Counted from the stretch's first letter, positions 8,242 to 16,792 are shown. The stretch is 64,000 bases of DNA from Opitutaceae bacterium (GCA_027482185.1 JAIXWF010000004.1:1-64000), one strand, 5' to 3'. Notes: generated from the letters alone by a model not told the origin. Translations and numbers: made by a program.

Positions 8242-8258
8242 CCGGCACACGCACTGCA
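8242..8258 (+). promoter_or_regulatory. Sigma-54 promoter upstream of the exporter genes
   Basis: CCGGCACACGCACTGCA has GG at 8244-8245 and GC at 8256-8257, with the required 10-nt spacing, GGCAC in the -24 half and TGCA in the -12 half. Both this site and the one at 4328 continue with AAAGGT. The expected transcription start (about 8269) is only about 4 nt before the adaptor ATG at 8273, implying a nearly leaderless mRNA, which is a reason for some caution. Confidence 0.7.
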
Positions 8259-8272
8259 AAGGTTCGCCTCTC

Positions 8273-9526
8273 ATGGACATCAAGCGCCCCGACCAATCCG
8301 CCGCCAAGCGGAAGAAACGTCTGCTCTACGGGGGCCTCGCCGTCGTTGCACTTGTCGCCATCACCTTCGTCCTCGGCCGTCTCAAACCCGCCGCCCCGAC
8401 CATCGAGCGCAATCTCGTCTACATCGATACGGTCAAGCAGGGCCAGATGCTCCGCCAGGTCCGCGGCCTCGGCACCTTGGTCCCCGAGGAAATCCGCTGG
8501 ATCGCCGCCCGCACCCAGGGCCGCGTCGACAAAATCATCCTCCGCCCCGGCGCCGTCGTCACGCCCGACAGCATCATTTTGATGCTCGCCAACCCCGACG
8601 TCGAACAGGCCGCCGCCAACGCCGATTCCCAACTCAAGGCCGCCGAAGCCGAACTCGCCAACCTCGAGGTCACCATCCAAAGCGGCGTCCTCCAGGCCGA
8701 ATCCGTCGCCGCCTCCGCCCGCGCCGATTTCGAACAGACCAAGCTCAGCGCCGCCGTCAACGAACAGCTCTTCCGCGAAGGCCTCGTCTCCAAACTCGAC
8801 CTCGATCTCTCCAAGGTCCGCGCCGAACAGGCCGCCACCCGCCACAGCATCGAGCAACGCCGTTTCCAATTCGCCAAGGACGCCGTCAAACCCCAGCTCG
8901 CCGTCAAACAGGCCGAGGTCGACCGCATCCGCGCCCTCGCGAAACTCCGCCGCGACGAACTCGACGCCCTCGCCGTCCGCTCGAGCATGAACGGTGTCCT
9001 CCAACTCCTCCCCGTCGAGGTCGGCGCCCAGGTCCAACCCGGCTCCAACCTCGCCCGCGTCGCCAATCCCTCCCGCCTCAAAGCCGAGATCCGCGTCGCC
9101 GAAACCCAGGCCCGCGACATCCAGATCGGCCAGGTCGCCCAGGTCGACACCCGCAACGGCATCGTCGAAGGCAAAGTCGCCCGCATCGATCCCTCCGTGC
9201 AAAACGGCACCGTCACCGTCGACGTCCACCTCGCCGGCGAACTCCCCCGCGGCGCCCGCCCCGATCTCTCCGTCGACGGCACCATCGAGCTCGAACGCCT
9301 CGCCGATGTCGTCCACGTCGGCCGCCCCGCCTTCGGCCAGGAACGCAGCACCGTCGGTATCTACAAACTGGATGCCGACGGCACCTACGCCGTCCGCACC
9401 CAGGTCAAACTCGGCCGCAGCTCCGTCAACGCCGTCGAGATCGTCGACGGCCTCCGCCCCGGCGACCGCGTCATCCTCTCCGACATGTCGCAGTGGGACG
9501 CCAACGACCGCGTGAAACTCAACTGA
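8273..9526 (+). CDS. HlyD/MacA-like periplasmic adaptor of an ABC exporter
   Basis: A 417-residue membrane fusion protein. Layout: basic N-terminus (KRKKR), single membrane anchor at about 17-35 (LLYGGLAVVALVAITFVLG), lipoyl half-domain around GRVDKIILRPGAVV, alpha-helical hairpin at about 105-235 rich in Ala/Gln/Glu, second lipoyl half (AVRSSMNGVLQLLPVEVGAQVQPG), then beta-barrel and membrane-proximal domains. In MacAB-type pumps it joins the inner-membrane transporter to an outer-membrane channel. ATG 8273 is chosen because it gives the expected short cytoplasmic tail; upstream codons in the frame cover the promoter. The ATPase (9815) and a permease (12097) downstream are its likely partners. 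No TolC-like channel is in the window. Confidence 0.9.
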   Translation: MDIKRPDQSAAKRKKRLLYGGLAVVALVAITFVLGRLKPAAPTIERNLVYIDTVKQGQMLRQVRGLGTLVPEEIRWIAARTQGRVDKIILRPGAVVTPDSIILMLANPDVEQAAANADSQLKAAEAELANLEVTIQSGVLQAESVAASARADFEQTKLSAAVNEQLFREGLVSKLDLDLSKVRAEQAATRHSIEQRRFQFAKDAVKPQLAVKQAEVDRIRALAKLRRDELDALAVRSSMNGVLQLLPVEVGAQVQPGSNLARVANPSRLKAEIRVAETQARDIQIGQVAQVDTRNGIVEGKVARIDPSVQNGTVTVDVHLAGELPRGARPDLSVDGTIELERLADVVHVGRPAFGQERSTVGIYKLDADGTYAVRTQVKLGRSSVNAVEIVDGLRPGDRVILSDMSQWDANDRVKLN

Positions 9527-9546
9527 GCGTGCCCCGCCCTCCCGCC

Positions 9547-9612
9547 ATGCTCCCCGTCGCCCTCGTCCTCGTCTTGCTCGTCGTCCTCGTCGCCACCGAC
9601 TCCCGCGAATGA
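9547..9612 (+). CDS. Possible 21-residue membrane micropeptide
   Basis: ATG 9547 opens a frame coding MLPVALVLVLLVVLVATDSRE and a stop. It is almost entirely one hydrophobic helix with a charged C-terminus, starts 20 nt after the adaptor stop, and has the GC3 pattern of its neighbours. It could be a small subunit or regulator of the exporter. A frame this short can also arise by chance from GTC/CTC-rich DNA. Confidence 0.35.
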   Translation: MLPVALVLVLLVVLVATDSRE

Positions 9613-9626
9613 AGGGCTGCCGCCCA

Positions 9627-9808
9627 ATTGAGAGTTGAAAGTTGAGTGTTGAGAGCCCGATCCACCCAACCCCCGAACTCCAAACTCCAAGACCCAAGAC
9701 CCAAGAGCCGAGACCCAAAACCCAAAACTCAAAACCCAAAACGCAGAACCCAGCCCCTCCGACTCCCCCGGCGCCCGCCAAACTCCGAACCCCAAACTCC
9801 GAACCCAT
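9627..9808. repeat. Heptamer arrays (GTTGAGA and AACCCAA types)
   Basis: The whole gap between the adaptor and ATPase genes is repeat. GTTGAGA/GTTGAAA-type units occupy 9627-9655. Eleven AACTCCA/AGACCCA/AAACCCA-type units then run without a phase break at 9676-9752, and four more at 9781-9808; the 28 nt between the two blocks is exactly four units, so the phase is kept. Last comes the ATPase start region (ATTTATATG). The inverted form of the second family (TTTGGAG, GGTTTTG) is found at 42814-42848 and 45276-45384. Confidence 0.9.
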
Positions 9809-9814
9809 ATTTAT

Positions 9815-10516
9815 ATGTCCGACTCGCTCATCAAACTCGAAGGCGTCACCAAGGTCTTCCTCACCGACGAAGTCGAAACGCATGCCCTCTCCGGCATCCA
9901 CCTCGACATCAAGCAAGGCGAATACGTTTCCATCGCCGGCCCCTCCGGCTGCGGCAAATCCACCCTCCTTTCGATCCTCGGCCTGCTCGATTCGCCGACC
10001 GACGGTTCCTACATTCTCAACGGCCGCCCCGTGCAGGGCCTCTCGCTCCCCGAGCGCGCCCGCATCCGCAACCGCGAGATCGGTTTCATTTTCCAATCTT
10101 TCAATCTGATCGGCGACCTCACCGTCTACGAAAACGTCGAGCTCCCGCTCACCTACCGCGGCATGCCCGCCGCCGAGCGCAAAGCCGCCGTCACCGAGGC
10201 CCTCGAAAAAGTCGGCATGGGCCACCGCGCCAAACACCTGCCCTCGCAACTCTCCGGCGGCCAGCAGCAGCGCGTCGCCGTCGCCCGCGCCCTCGCCGGC
10301 AAACCCGCCGTCCTCCTCGCCGACGAACCCACCGGCAACCTCGATTCGAAAAACGGCGACTCCGTCATGCAGCTACTCGCCGACCTGCACAAACAGGGCG
10401 CCACGATCGTCATGGTCACGCACGACGCCCGCTTCGCCCGCCACGCCGACCGCACGATCCACATCTTCGACGGCCGCGTCGTGCAGGAACAGGTCGAGAG
10501 CGACCCGACGCGCTGA
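9815..10516 (+). CDS. ABC transporter ATP-binding protein (MacB/LolD type)
   Basis: A 233-residue ATPase subunit with all motifs: Walker A GPSGCGKST at 42-50, Q-loop FIFQSFN at 91-97, signature LSGGQ at 146-150, Walker B VLLADE at 166-171 followed by PTGNLDS, and the switch H203 in VTHD. The EPTGNLDS and FQSFNL forms are typical of the LolD/MacB/FtsE class that works with FtsX-like permeases. It should power the exporter made with the adaptor at 8273 and the permease at 12097, and is the only ABC ATPase gene in the window, so it could also serve the five orphan permeases at 25825-40027. Confidence 0.95.
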   Translation: MSDSLIKLEGVTKVFLTDEVETHALSGIHLDIKQGEYVSIAGPSGCGKSTLLSILGLLDSPTDGSYILNGRPVQGLSLPERARIRNREIGFIFQSFNLIGDLTVYENVELPLTYRGMPAAERKAAVTEALEKVGMGHRAKHLPSQLSGGQQQRVAVARALAGKPAVLLADEPTGNLDSKNGDSVMQLLADLHKQGATIVMVTHDARFARHADRTIHIFDGRVVQEQVESDPTR

Positions 10517-10522
10517 TATATA

Positions 10523-10697
10523 TCAGCTCTCAGCGGTCAGCCTTCAGCTATCAGCAAGCAGCCGATCGCCCTTCCTTTTTGCGCCTCCTGCGCCTCCTTG
10601 CGGCCATCCCCATGCCGAGATCTCACCGCACGCTCCGACCGCTTCCGCTTCCGCTGACTGCTGACCGCTGATCGCTGATCGCTGACAGCTGATCGCT
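10523..10697. repeat. Heptamer inverted-repeat element (TCAGCNN / GCTGANN)
   Basis: The left arm has five TCAGCNN units (10523-10557) and the right arm six GCTGANN units (10653-10694). The arms are complementary, so the transcript could fold into a long imperfect hairpin around a 95-nt loop. Within the loop (10573-10605) is a 9-nt-type repeat with the words GCGCCTCCT and GCGGCC, also seen at 21343-21375. This is the same design as the unit at 6082-6550 but without a gene. Confidence 0.85.
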
Positions 10698-10706
10698 CCC
10701 TACCCC

Positions 10707-11840
10707 ATGCGCCTCCGCGCTCTCCCCGCCCTCCTGCTGGCGCTGCTCTTCGCCGCGCCGCCCGGCCGCGCCTGCACGATCTTCGTCCTCACCGACGCCG
10801 ACCGCACCCTCTTCTTCAACAACGAGGACTGGTCCAACCCCGCCGCCCGCCTCTGGTTCGTGCCCGCCGGCCCCGGCTATCTCGGCTGCGCCTACGTCGG
10901 CTTCGACGACGGCTGGGCCCAGGGCGGCGTCAACACCGCCGGCCTCGCCTTCGACTGGGTCGCCGGCGCCATGGACGACTACACGCCCGCCCCCGGGCTC
11001 GCGCGCGTTCGCGGCAACTCCAGCCAGCGCATGCTGGAAACCTGCACCACCGTCGACGAGGCGATCGCGTTCTACCGCACGCACCGCGAAACCGAATTCG
11101 CCCGCGCCCGCATTCTCGTCGCCGACCGCACCGGCGCCTCCGTCATCATCGGCGCCCGCCAAGGCGCCCTCTTCTTCGAACGCGCCGCGCACAGCCGCGG
11201 CTTCGGCTACGGCCGCGATATCCTCCGCGCGCAACTCGCCGCCGCGCCCGCTCCCTCGCTCGCCGCCGGCGCCGCCATTCTGCGCGCCTGCGTCCAGCCC
11301 GGCGCCACCCCCACGCAATACGCCAACGCCTTCGATCTGCGCACCGGCGATCTGTTCTTCTTCCCGCAGCCCGCGGCCGACGCCCCCGTCGCCCTCGCCC
11401 TTGCCGCCGAACTCGCCAAGGGCCCCCACGCCTACGACATCCCCGCCCTCGCCGCGCAAGTCGCGCAGCCGCCCCGCGCGCTGCGCCCCGCGGAAAAGCG
11501 TTTCTACCTCGACGAATTCGCGCCGCTCGCCCCCGCCGAGCCGACCGTCGCCCGCCGCATCGAGCAAGTCCTGCAGTCCGCCGCCCGCGGCGCCTCGCGC
11601 CCCGCCGACTACACGCCCGAACTCTGGGCCAAGCTCGCCCCCGCCCAACGCGAAATGCAGGCCCAGCTCGCCGCCCTCGGCCCGCTGCAGCACGTCGCCC
11701 TCGTCGCGCCTTCCGCCGCTCCCGCCTACCGCTGCATCGCCGAATTCTCCGGCGCCCGCGTGCTGCAACGTTTCGAATTCGACGCCGCCGGCCGCGTCGC
11801 CGCCCTCGCCACCGAATTCGTCGAACGTATCCGCCCCTGA
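10707..11840 (+). CDS. Exported Ntn-hydrolase (choloylglycine hydrolase-like)
   Basis: A 377-residue protein. The signal peptide (1-22) ends in PGRA, so cleavage exposes Cys23 of CTIFVLTDADRTLFFNNEDW. An N-terminal Cys followed by a strand and an NNEDW-type motif is the arrangement of Ntn-fold amidohydrolases such as choloylglycine hydrolase and related C45/C59-type enzymes, in which Cys is the nucleophile. The substrate is probably a linear amide such as an acylated amino acid or bile-acid-like compound; nothing in the sequence decides this. The last 120 residues are outside the core fold. It lies between the ATPase and permease genes of the exporter, so it may act on the exported product, with repeat elements on both sides. 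Confidence 0.75.
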   Translation: MRLRALPALLLALLFAAPPGRACTIFVLTDADRTLFFNNEDWSNPAARLWFVPAGPGYLGCAYVGFDDGWAQGGVNTAGLAFDWVAGAMDDYTPAPGLARVRGNSSQRMLETCTTVDEAIAFYRTHRETEFARARILVADRTGASVIIGARQGALFFERAAHSRGFGYGRDILRAQLAAAPAPSLAAGAAILRACVQPGATPTQYANAFDLRTGDLFFFPQPAADAPVALALAAELAKGPHAYDIPALAAQVAQPPRALRPAEKRFYLDEFAPLAPAEPTVARRIEQVLQSAARGASRPADYTPELWAKLAPAQREMQAQLAALGPLQHVALVAPSAAPAYRCIAEFSGARVLQRFEFDAAGRVAALATEFVERIRP

Positions 11841-11936
11841 CCTACATGGCCGCCCGCCGACCGCTTGGGGAACCTTTGAAAAACACGCGGCAGAGTTTCT
11901 TGCCCAAGCCCCGGAGGGCTGATTGCCGCCAACAAG

Positions 11937-11999
11937 CGCAAAGAGCGCAAAAATCGGCTGCCTCGGCCGCTGCTTTTGCGGATTTTGAGTTTCTTTGCG
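11937..11999. repeat. Inverted repeat of the CGCAAAG (9-nt) family
   Basis: Arms 11937-11955 and 11981-11999 match over their ends (CGCAAAG outside, AAAATC inside; 14 of 19 positions). Internally the word GCGCAAA repeats with a 9-nt step. Related elements with AAACGC/CAAAG ends are at 14676-14762 and 24101-24172. Confidence 0.7.
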
Positions 12000-12064
12000 G
12001 CCATCCCAAGGGCCGAATTCCGCAGACTGCCAAATCACCCGAAGATTTTTCAGAGGCTCCTTAA

Positions 12065-12092
12065 AGCTTAGCGCTTACCGCCTATAGCTTAT
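12065..12092. repeat. Short heptamer block (AGCTTAG type)
   Basis: Four in-phase 7-nt units (AGCTTAG, CGCTTAC, CGCCTAT, AGCTTAT) end 4 nt before the ATG of the permease at 12097. The words match the right arm of the four-helix-bundle unit at 6521-6550 (GCTTAAC, GCTTACC). Confidence 0.75.
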
Positions 12093-12096
12093 ATTC

Positions 12097-14520
12097 ATGC
12101 TCCCCGACCTCCGCTTCGCTTTCCGCCAACTCGCCAAGGCCCCCGGCTTCACCGTCGTCGCCCTGCTCGCGTTGTCGCTCGGCATCGCGGCCTGCACCAC
12201 CGTCTTCACGTTCTACAACGCCCTGCTCGTGCGGCCGCTGCCGTTCCTGCAGGACGAAGCCTCGCTCGTCCGGATCGGTTCCTCCACCCAACAGGGCACC
12301 GACTCGTTCTTCGAACTCTCGATGCCGGATTTCCGGGATCTCCGCGCCCAGAACACCACGCTGACGGACCTCCTCACCACCTGGAACCGCACCTTCATTC
12401 TGACCGGCGGCGACCAGCCGCAACGCCTCCTCGGCGCGTGGATCACCGCCACCGGCTTCGATACCCTCGGCGTCAAACCGATCCTCGGCCGCAACTTCGT
12501 CCCCGCCGACGCCGCCCCCGGCGCCCCGCTCGTCACGCTCATCGCCCACCATGTCTGGCGCCAGCACTTCGGCGGCCGCGAGGACATCGTCGGCCAGACC
12601 GTCACCCTCAACGGCGTTCCGACCGAGATCGTCGGCGTCATGCCCCGCGGCTTCCGTTTCCCCGAGGTCAACGACGCCTGGCAGCCGTTTCCCGACGACC
12701 AGGAAACGAAGCCCGAACTGCGCGGCGCCCACCATCTGCCCGCCTGGGGCCGCCTGAAACCCGGCGTCACCCTCGAACAGGCCCAGGCCGAGCTCGCCAC
12801 GCTCGGCACACGCCTCGCCGCCGCCTATCCCACCACCAACGCCGGCCTCACGTTCCGCGTCTTCAATATCCGCGACGACGCCACCCGCCACTTCGCCGTG
12901 CAGATGCAGCTCATGCTCGGCGCCGTCATCTTCGTCCTGCTCATCGCCTGCGGCAACGTCGCCAATCTCCTCCTCGCCCGCGCCGCCACCCGCGCGCGCG
13001 AAATCGCCCTCCGCTCCGCGCTCGGCGCCACCCGCGGCCGCCTGATCCGCCAGTTCCTCGTCGAATCCCTCCTGCTCGGCGCCGCCGGCGGCGCCCTCGG
13101 ACTCGTCATCTCGTTCTGGGGTATCGACGCCGTCATCGCCCTCATCACGCCCGACGAAACGCCGTTCTGGATGCAGTTCGATCTCGACTGGCGCACCTTC
13201 CTCTTCACCGCCGGCGCCACGCTCGCCGCCAGCGTGCTCTTCGGCCTCGCCCCGGCCCTCCAGCTCTCGCGGCCCGATCTCGCCGTCGAACTCAAGGAAG
13301 GCGGCCGCGGCGGCACCGCCTCCGCCCGCGCCTCCCGCCTCCGCTCGTCGCTCGTCATCGCGCAGATCGCCCTCGCCCTCGTCCTGCTCGTCGGCGCCGG
13401 CCTCACCCTCCGCTCCTTCCTCGCCCTCGCTGCCACGCCCACCGGCATCGAGCCGGAAAACGTCCTCACCTTCCGTGTCGGTTTGCCGCCGTCCCAATTC
13501 AAGGACCGCAGCGAGGTCCGCGCCTTCTTCGACCGCGTCGAACGCGAGCTCGCCGCCCTCCCCGGCGTCTCCGCCTCCGGCTTCATCAGCTACCTGCCCC
13601 TCACCGAAAACAACAACATCTCCGCCTTCTACCTCGAGGGCGAGACCCCCCCGGCCTCCACTCAGGAGGCCCACGACACCCATAACCGCAGCGTCACGCC
13701 CGGCGCCCTGGCCGCCCTCCGCATCCCGCTGCTCAAGGGCCGCATGTTCGACGCCAACGACCACGCGAAATCGCCGCATGTCGCCCTCGTCGACGTCGCC
13801 TTCGCCGAGAAATTCCTCGGCGGCGTCGACCGCGCCGTGGGCCGCCGCTTCACCTTCAGCGTCGGCGACAAAGAGCCCAAGTGGAACACCATCGTCGGCG
13901 TCGTCGGCAACGTGATCCAGCTGCCCGGCGCGCGCCGGGCCCAGCACCAGGTCTGGTTTCCGTGGACCCAAAGCGACGAGAACTTCGTCTCCGCCGTGCT
14001 CCGCGTGCCGGGCGACCCCGCCGCGTACGCCCAGAATGTGCGCGACGCCGTCCTCGCCGCCCGCGCCGACATCCCGATCTACTACATCGAGCCCATGGCC
14101 AAGATCGCCTACCGCTCGATCTGGCGCCCGCGTTTCTTCGGCCAGCTCTTCGTCGGCTTCGCCGGCATCGCCCTCTTCCTCGCCGCCATCGGCATCTACG
14201 GCGTGATGGCCTACAACGTCTCCCAGCGCACGCAGGAGATCGGCGTCCGCATGGCCCTCGGCGCCCAACCCGGCACCGTCGTCGCGATGGTCCTGCGGCA
14301 AGGCCTGCGCCTCGTCGGCTTCGGCCTCGGCGCCGGCCTGGTCGCGTCTTGGTTCGCCGCCAGCCTGCTCGCCGGTTCGCTCTACGGCATTTCCCCGCAC
14401 GATCCGCCGACCTTCGCCTTCGTGCCGCTGCTCCTCGCCGCCGTCGCCCTGCTCGCCTGCTGGCTCCCCAGCCGCCGCGCCGTCCGCGTCGACCCCATGG
14501 TCGCCCTCCGCACGGAGTGA
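12097..14520 (+). CDS. ABC exporter permease, duplicated FtsX/MacB type (ADOP)
   Basis: An 807-residue permease with the doubled layout of acidobacterial duplicated orphan permeases: start MLPDLRFAFRQLAKAPGF, first membrane helix about 19-41, periplasmic MacB-like domain to about 265, FtsX core with three helices (about 275-400, containing ACGNVANLLLARA and REIALRSALGATRGRLIRQ), a further helix near 418-440, a second periplasmic domain, and a second FtsX core ending in SRRAVRVDPMVALRTE. Unlike the other permeases here it lies in the same gene string as an adaptor and an ATPase, so it probably forms the working MacAB-like pump with them. The substrate is unknown. Confidence 0.92.
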   Translation: MLPDLRFAFRQLAKAPGFTVVALLALSLGIAACTTVFTFYNALLVRPLPFLQDEASLVRIGSSTQQGTDSFFELSMPDFRDLRAQNTTLTDLLTTWNRTFILTGGDQPQRLLGAWITATGFDTLGVKPILGRNFVPADAAPGAPLVTLIAHHVWRQHFGGREDIVGQTVTLNGVPTEIVGVMPRGFRFPEVNDAWQPFPDDQETKPELRGAHHLPAWGRLKPGVTLEQAQAELATLGTRLAAAYPTTNAGLTFRVFNIRDDATRHFAVQMQLMLGAVIFVLLIACGNVANLLLARAATRAREIALRSALGATRGRLIRQFLVESLLLGAAGGALGLVISFWGIDAVIALITPDETPFWMQFDLDWRTFLFTAGATLAASVLFGLAPALQLSRPDLAVELKEGGRGGTASARASRLRSSLVIAQIALALVLLVGAGLTLRSFLALAATPTGIEPENVLTFRVGLPPSQFKDRSEVRAFFDRVERELAALPGVSASGFISYLPLTENNNISAFYLEGETPPASTQEAHDTHNRSVTPGALAALRIPLLKGRMFDANDHAKSPHVALVDVAFAEKFLGGVDRAVGRRFTFSVGDKEPKWNTIVGVVGNVIQLPGARRAQHQVWFPWTQSDENFVSAVLRVPGDPAAYAQNVRDAVLAARADIPIYYIEPMAKIAYRSIWRPRFFGQLFVGFAGIALFLAAIGIYGVMAYNVSQRTQEIGVRMALGAQPGTVVAMVLRQGLRLVGFGLGAGLVASWFAASLLAGSLYGISPHDPPTFAFVPLLLAAVALLACWLPSRRAVRVDPMVALRTE

Positions 14521-14675
14521 GGCGGCAACGGCGAACCCAGCCGGCGCACCGCCGAATTTGATTCGATCCCGGACGCCGGTTCGCGTTTCCTTCGGCTCCG
14601 TCGCGCCCGCCCCGGCGCCCACCTGCGTTTCCCGCCGCCGCCGCGCCGGCCACGGCATCCACTGACCCAACCCCT

Positions 14676-14762
14676 AAACGCCAAGCCGCAAAGACCCGCC
14701 AAGGCTCGCCAGGACTCTTCGCGTCTCTTCGCCCTCCTTCGCTTCTTCGCGTTTGGCTTCGA
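14676..14762. repeat. Imperfect inverted repeat, AAACGC/GCGTTT ends
   Basis: The left part starts AAACGCCAAGCCGCAAAGA (14676-14694); the right part (14717-14762) has CTTCGC repeated about every 9 nt and ends GCGTTTGGCTTCG. The outer ends are complementary in part. It fills most of the gap before the isomerase-like gene; 14521-14675 shows nothing else recognisable. Confidence 0.6.
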
Positions 14763-14779
14763 ATTCTCCCCCTCGCCCC

Positions 14780-15745
14780 ATGACCCCTCTGCCCACCCGC
14801 CGCGCCTTCCTCCGCGCCGCCGCCCTCGCTCCCGCCGCCTTCGCCGCCGCCTCCGCCTCCGCCGCCTACAGCCCCATCCCCCGCCACAGCGGCTCGCACC
14901 TGCGCACCTCCCTCAACGCCTACTCGTTCCTCGAATTGCTCAACGCCAACGCGAAGGACAAATCCAAGGGGATCGATCTCTTCGGGGTCTGCGATTTCTG
15001 CGCCAAGGCCGGCTTCGACGCCGTCGATCTCACCGGCTACTTCTTCCCCGGCTACCCCGCCGCCCCGGCCGACGACTACCTCTTCAAACTCAAGCGCCAC
15101 GCCTTCAACCTCGGCCTCGACATCAGCGGCACCGGCGTGCGCAACGACTTCACCGCCGCCGATCCCGCCGTGCGCGCCGAGGGCGTCGCCCGCCTCAAGA
15201 CCTGGATCGAAGTCGCCGCCAAACTCGGCGCCCCCACCATCCGCGCCTTCGCCGACTCGCAGCAGCCGTTCAAGAATTGGCAGCAGGCCTCCGGCAACGC
15301 CCCGCGCGACACCGTCGAGGCCTACCTGGCCGAGGCCCTCCGCGAGTGCGCCGCGCACGGGAAAAAGTTCGGCGTCATCGTCGCCGTCCAGAACCACGGC
15401 GACTTCATCAACACCGGCGCCGAACACCTCAGTCTCCTCCGTCGCGTCGACCACGAATGGTGCGCCGCCCTCGTCGACACCGGCAAATACCTCACGCCCG
15501 ATCCGTACGCCGACATCGCCGTCATGGCCCCGTACGCCGTCAACTGGCAGATCAAGGAAACGATGAAGAGCACCGTCGACTCGCCCGCCGTCGACCTGCC
15601 CAAACTCGTCGGCATCATCCGCCGCTCCGGCTACCGCGGCTACATTCCGATCGAGACGCTGTCGATGCGCCGCAAGGACTACGACCCGTACGTCGAGGTC
15701 GGAAAAATGCTCGCCGGCCTCCGCGCCGCCCTCGCCTCGGCCTGA
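14780..15745 (+). CDS. Secreted sugar-phosphate isomerase/epimerase-like TIM barrel
   Basis: A 321-residue protein of the xylose isomerase-like TIM-barrel superfamily. Barrel elements include LNAYSFLELL, KAGFDAVDLTGYFFPGYP, GVIVAVQNHGDF, WCAALVDTGKYL and GYIPIETLSM; the Glu, His and Asp residues there fit a metal site. Residues 1-29 are a Tat-like signal (TRRAFLRAAALAPAAFAAA). ATG 14780 is chosen because the signal starts there; an upstream TTG only adds linker. It likely isomerises or epimerises a sugar or sugar acid in the periplasm. It lies beside an enolase-superfamily gene, a LacI regulator and a TonB receptor, so the set looks like a carbohydrate-utilisation locus. Confidence 0.8.
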   Translation: MTPLPTRRAFLRAAALAPAAFAAASASAAYSPIPRHSGSHLRTSLNAYSFLELLNANAKDKSKGIDLFGVCDFCAKAGFDAVDLTGYFFPGYPAAPADDYLFKLKRHAFNLGLDISGTGVRNDFTAADPAVRAEGVARLKTWIEVAAKLGAPTIRAFADSQQPFKNWQQASGNAPRDTVEAYLAEALRECAAHGKKFGVIVAVQNHGDFINTGAEHLSLLRRVDHEWCAALVDTGKYLTPDPYADIAVMAPYAVNWQIKETMKSTVDSPAVDLPKLVGIIRRSGYRGYIPIETLSMRRKDYDPYVEVGKMLAGLRAALASA

Positions 15746-15754
15746 GCGCCGCGC

Positions 15755-16792
15755 CTACCCCGCCGCACGCACGGTCGCGCCGTCGATCCAGCGCCCCTCG
15801 ATCAGCACCCGGCGCGGCACCGCCGGCACGCCGCGCTCGTTGCGCTGCAGCATGCCCGCCACGTAGTCCACTGCCGCCGCCCCGACATCGAGCGGCGACT
15901 CGTTCACGCCCGCCGGACCGCGGCCCGGCTTCACCTGCGTCAGCATGGCCAACCCGAGTTCCCGCGGCACCCGCAGCCCGAGTTTCTTCAACGCCGGCAA
16001 CACCTCGGGACACTTGCTGATGATCGCATCCGGGCGGCGGCGCTTCAGCCAGGCCGCGAACTCCGCGTCGCGCCACGCCGGCAAAAACAGCGGCGTCAAC
16101 CGGTCCCGCCGCGCCAACCCCTGCTGCCCCACCAGATAGCCCGCGAGCCAGTTGTGATCCACGCGCTGGTCGCTCGCCCGCCGCATCACCAGCCCGATCC
16201 GCCGGTAACCGCGCGCCGCCAGCTGCTCCACGGCCAGCTTGATGCAACGGTACTGGTTCGGCCCCACCATGTGCAGCGCAGGCGCCACCACCGAATAGCC
16301 AATCGTCACCGCGGAAAACCGTTCCCACTCCAGCGTCACCGTCTCCGCCGGCGTCGGCTGCGGCGCAATCACCAGCCCCTCGATCCCGCGCGCCGCCAAT
16401 ATCCGGCTCGCCCGCTCCGCCGTCAGCCCCGGCTCCCGCCGCCAAAACTCCTGCAGCCGGAAACCCAACGCCTGCGCCTGCTCGCGCGCCCCCAGGAAAT
16501 ACTCGCGGTAGATCTCCTCCTCGCGCCACCCCGCGCGCGTCGGAAAGTTCGTCACCCACGCCAGCGTCGCCCGGTACTTGCCCGCCGGGTTGCGCCGGTA
16601 GACGGCCAACGCCGCCAGCAGCGGATCCGGCCGGTAACCCATTTCCTCCGCCACGCGCCGCACCCGCGCGCGGGTCGCCGCCGGCAATCCCGGCCGGTTG
16701 CGCAGCGCCAGCGACACCGTCGAGAAGTGGCAGCCCGCGCGCCGCGCGATGTCGCGCAGCGTGACGCGGGGCACGGACGGCGTCGGAGGCAT
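15755..16792 (-). CDS. LacI-family transcriptional regulator
   Basis: A 345-residue regulator. The N-terminal helix-turn-helix (about 10-35, TLRDIARRAGCHFSTVSLALR) and hinge helix region (RPDPLLAALAVYRR) are followed by a periplasmic-binding-protein-like effector domain (77-340). The sequence MGYRPDPLLAAL is typical of verrucomicrobial LacI proteins. It is transcribed away from the enolase-superfamily gene at 16916 and its stop faces the isomerase stop at 15745. It most likely represses the divergent operon until a sugar or sugar acid binds; a candidate operator is at 16822. Confidence 0.92.
   Translation of the reverse strand: MPPTPSVPRVTLRDIARRAGCHFSTVSLALRNRPGLPAATRARVRRVAEEMGYRPDPLLAALAVYRRNPAGKYRATLAWVTNFPTRAGWREEEIYREYFLGAREQAQALGFRLQEFWRREPGLTAERASRILAARGIEGLVIAPQPTPAETVTLEWERFSAVTIGYSVVAPALHMVGPNQYRCIKLAVEQLAARGYRRIGLVMRRASDQRVDHNWLAGYLVGQQGLARRDRLTPLFLPAWRDAEFAAWLKRRRPDAIISKCPEVLPALKKLGLRVPRELGLAMLTQVKPGRGPAGVNESPLDVGAAAVDYVAGMLQRNERGVPAVPRRVLIEGRWIDGATVRAAG

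Noticed and set aside
12082-14670. 862-codon minus-strand frame opposite a permease gene
   Set aside because: Low-complexity Gly/Glu/Ala/Asp translation without domains; shadow of the plus-strand permease. The similar long frames opposite the other permeases were rejected for the same reason.
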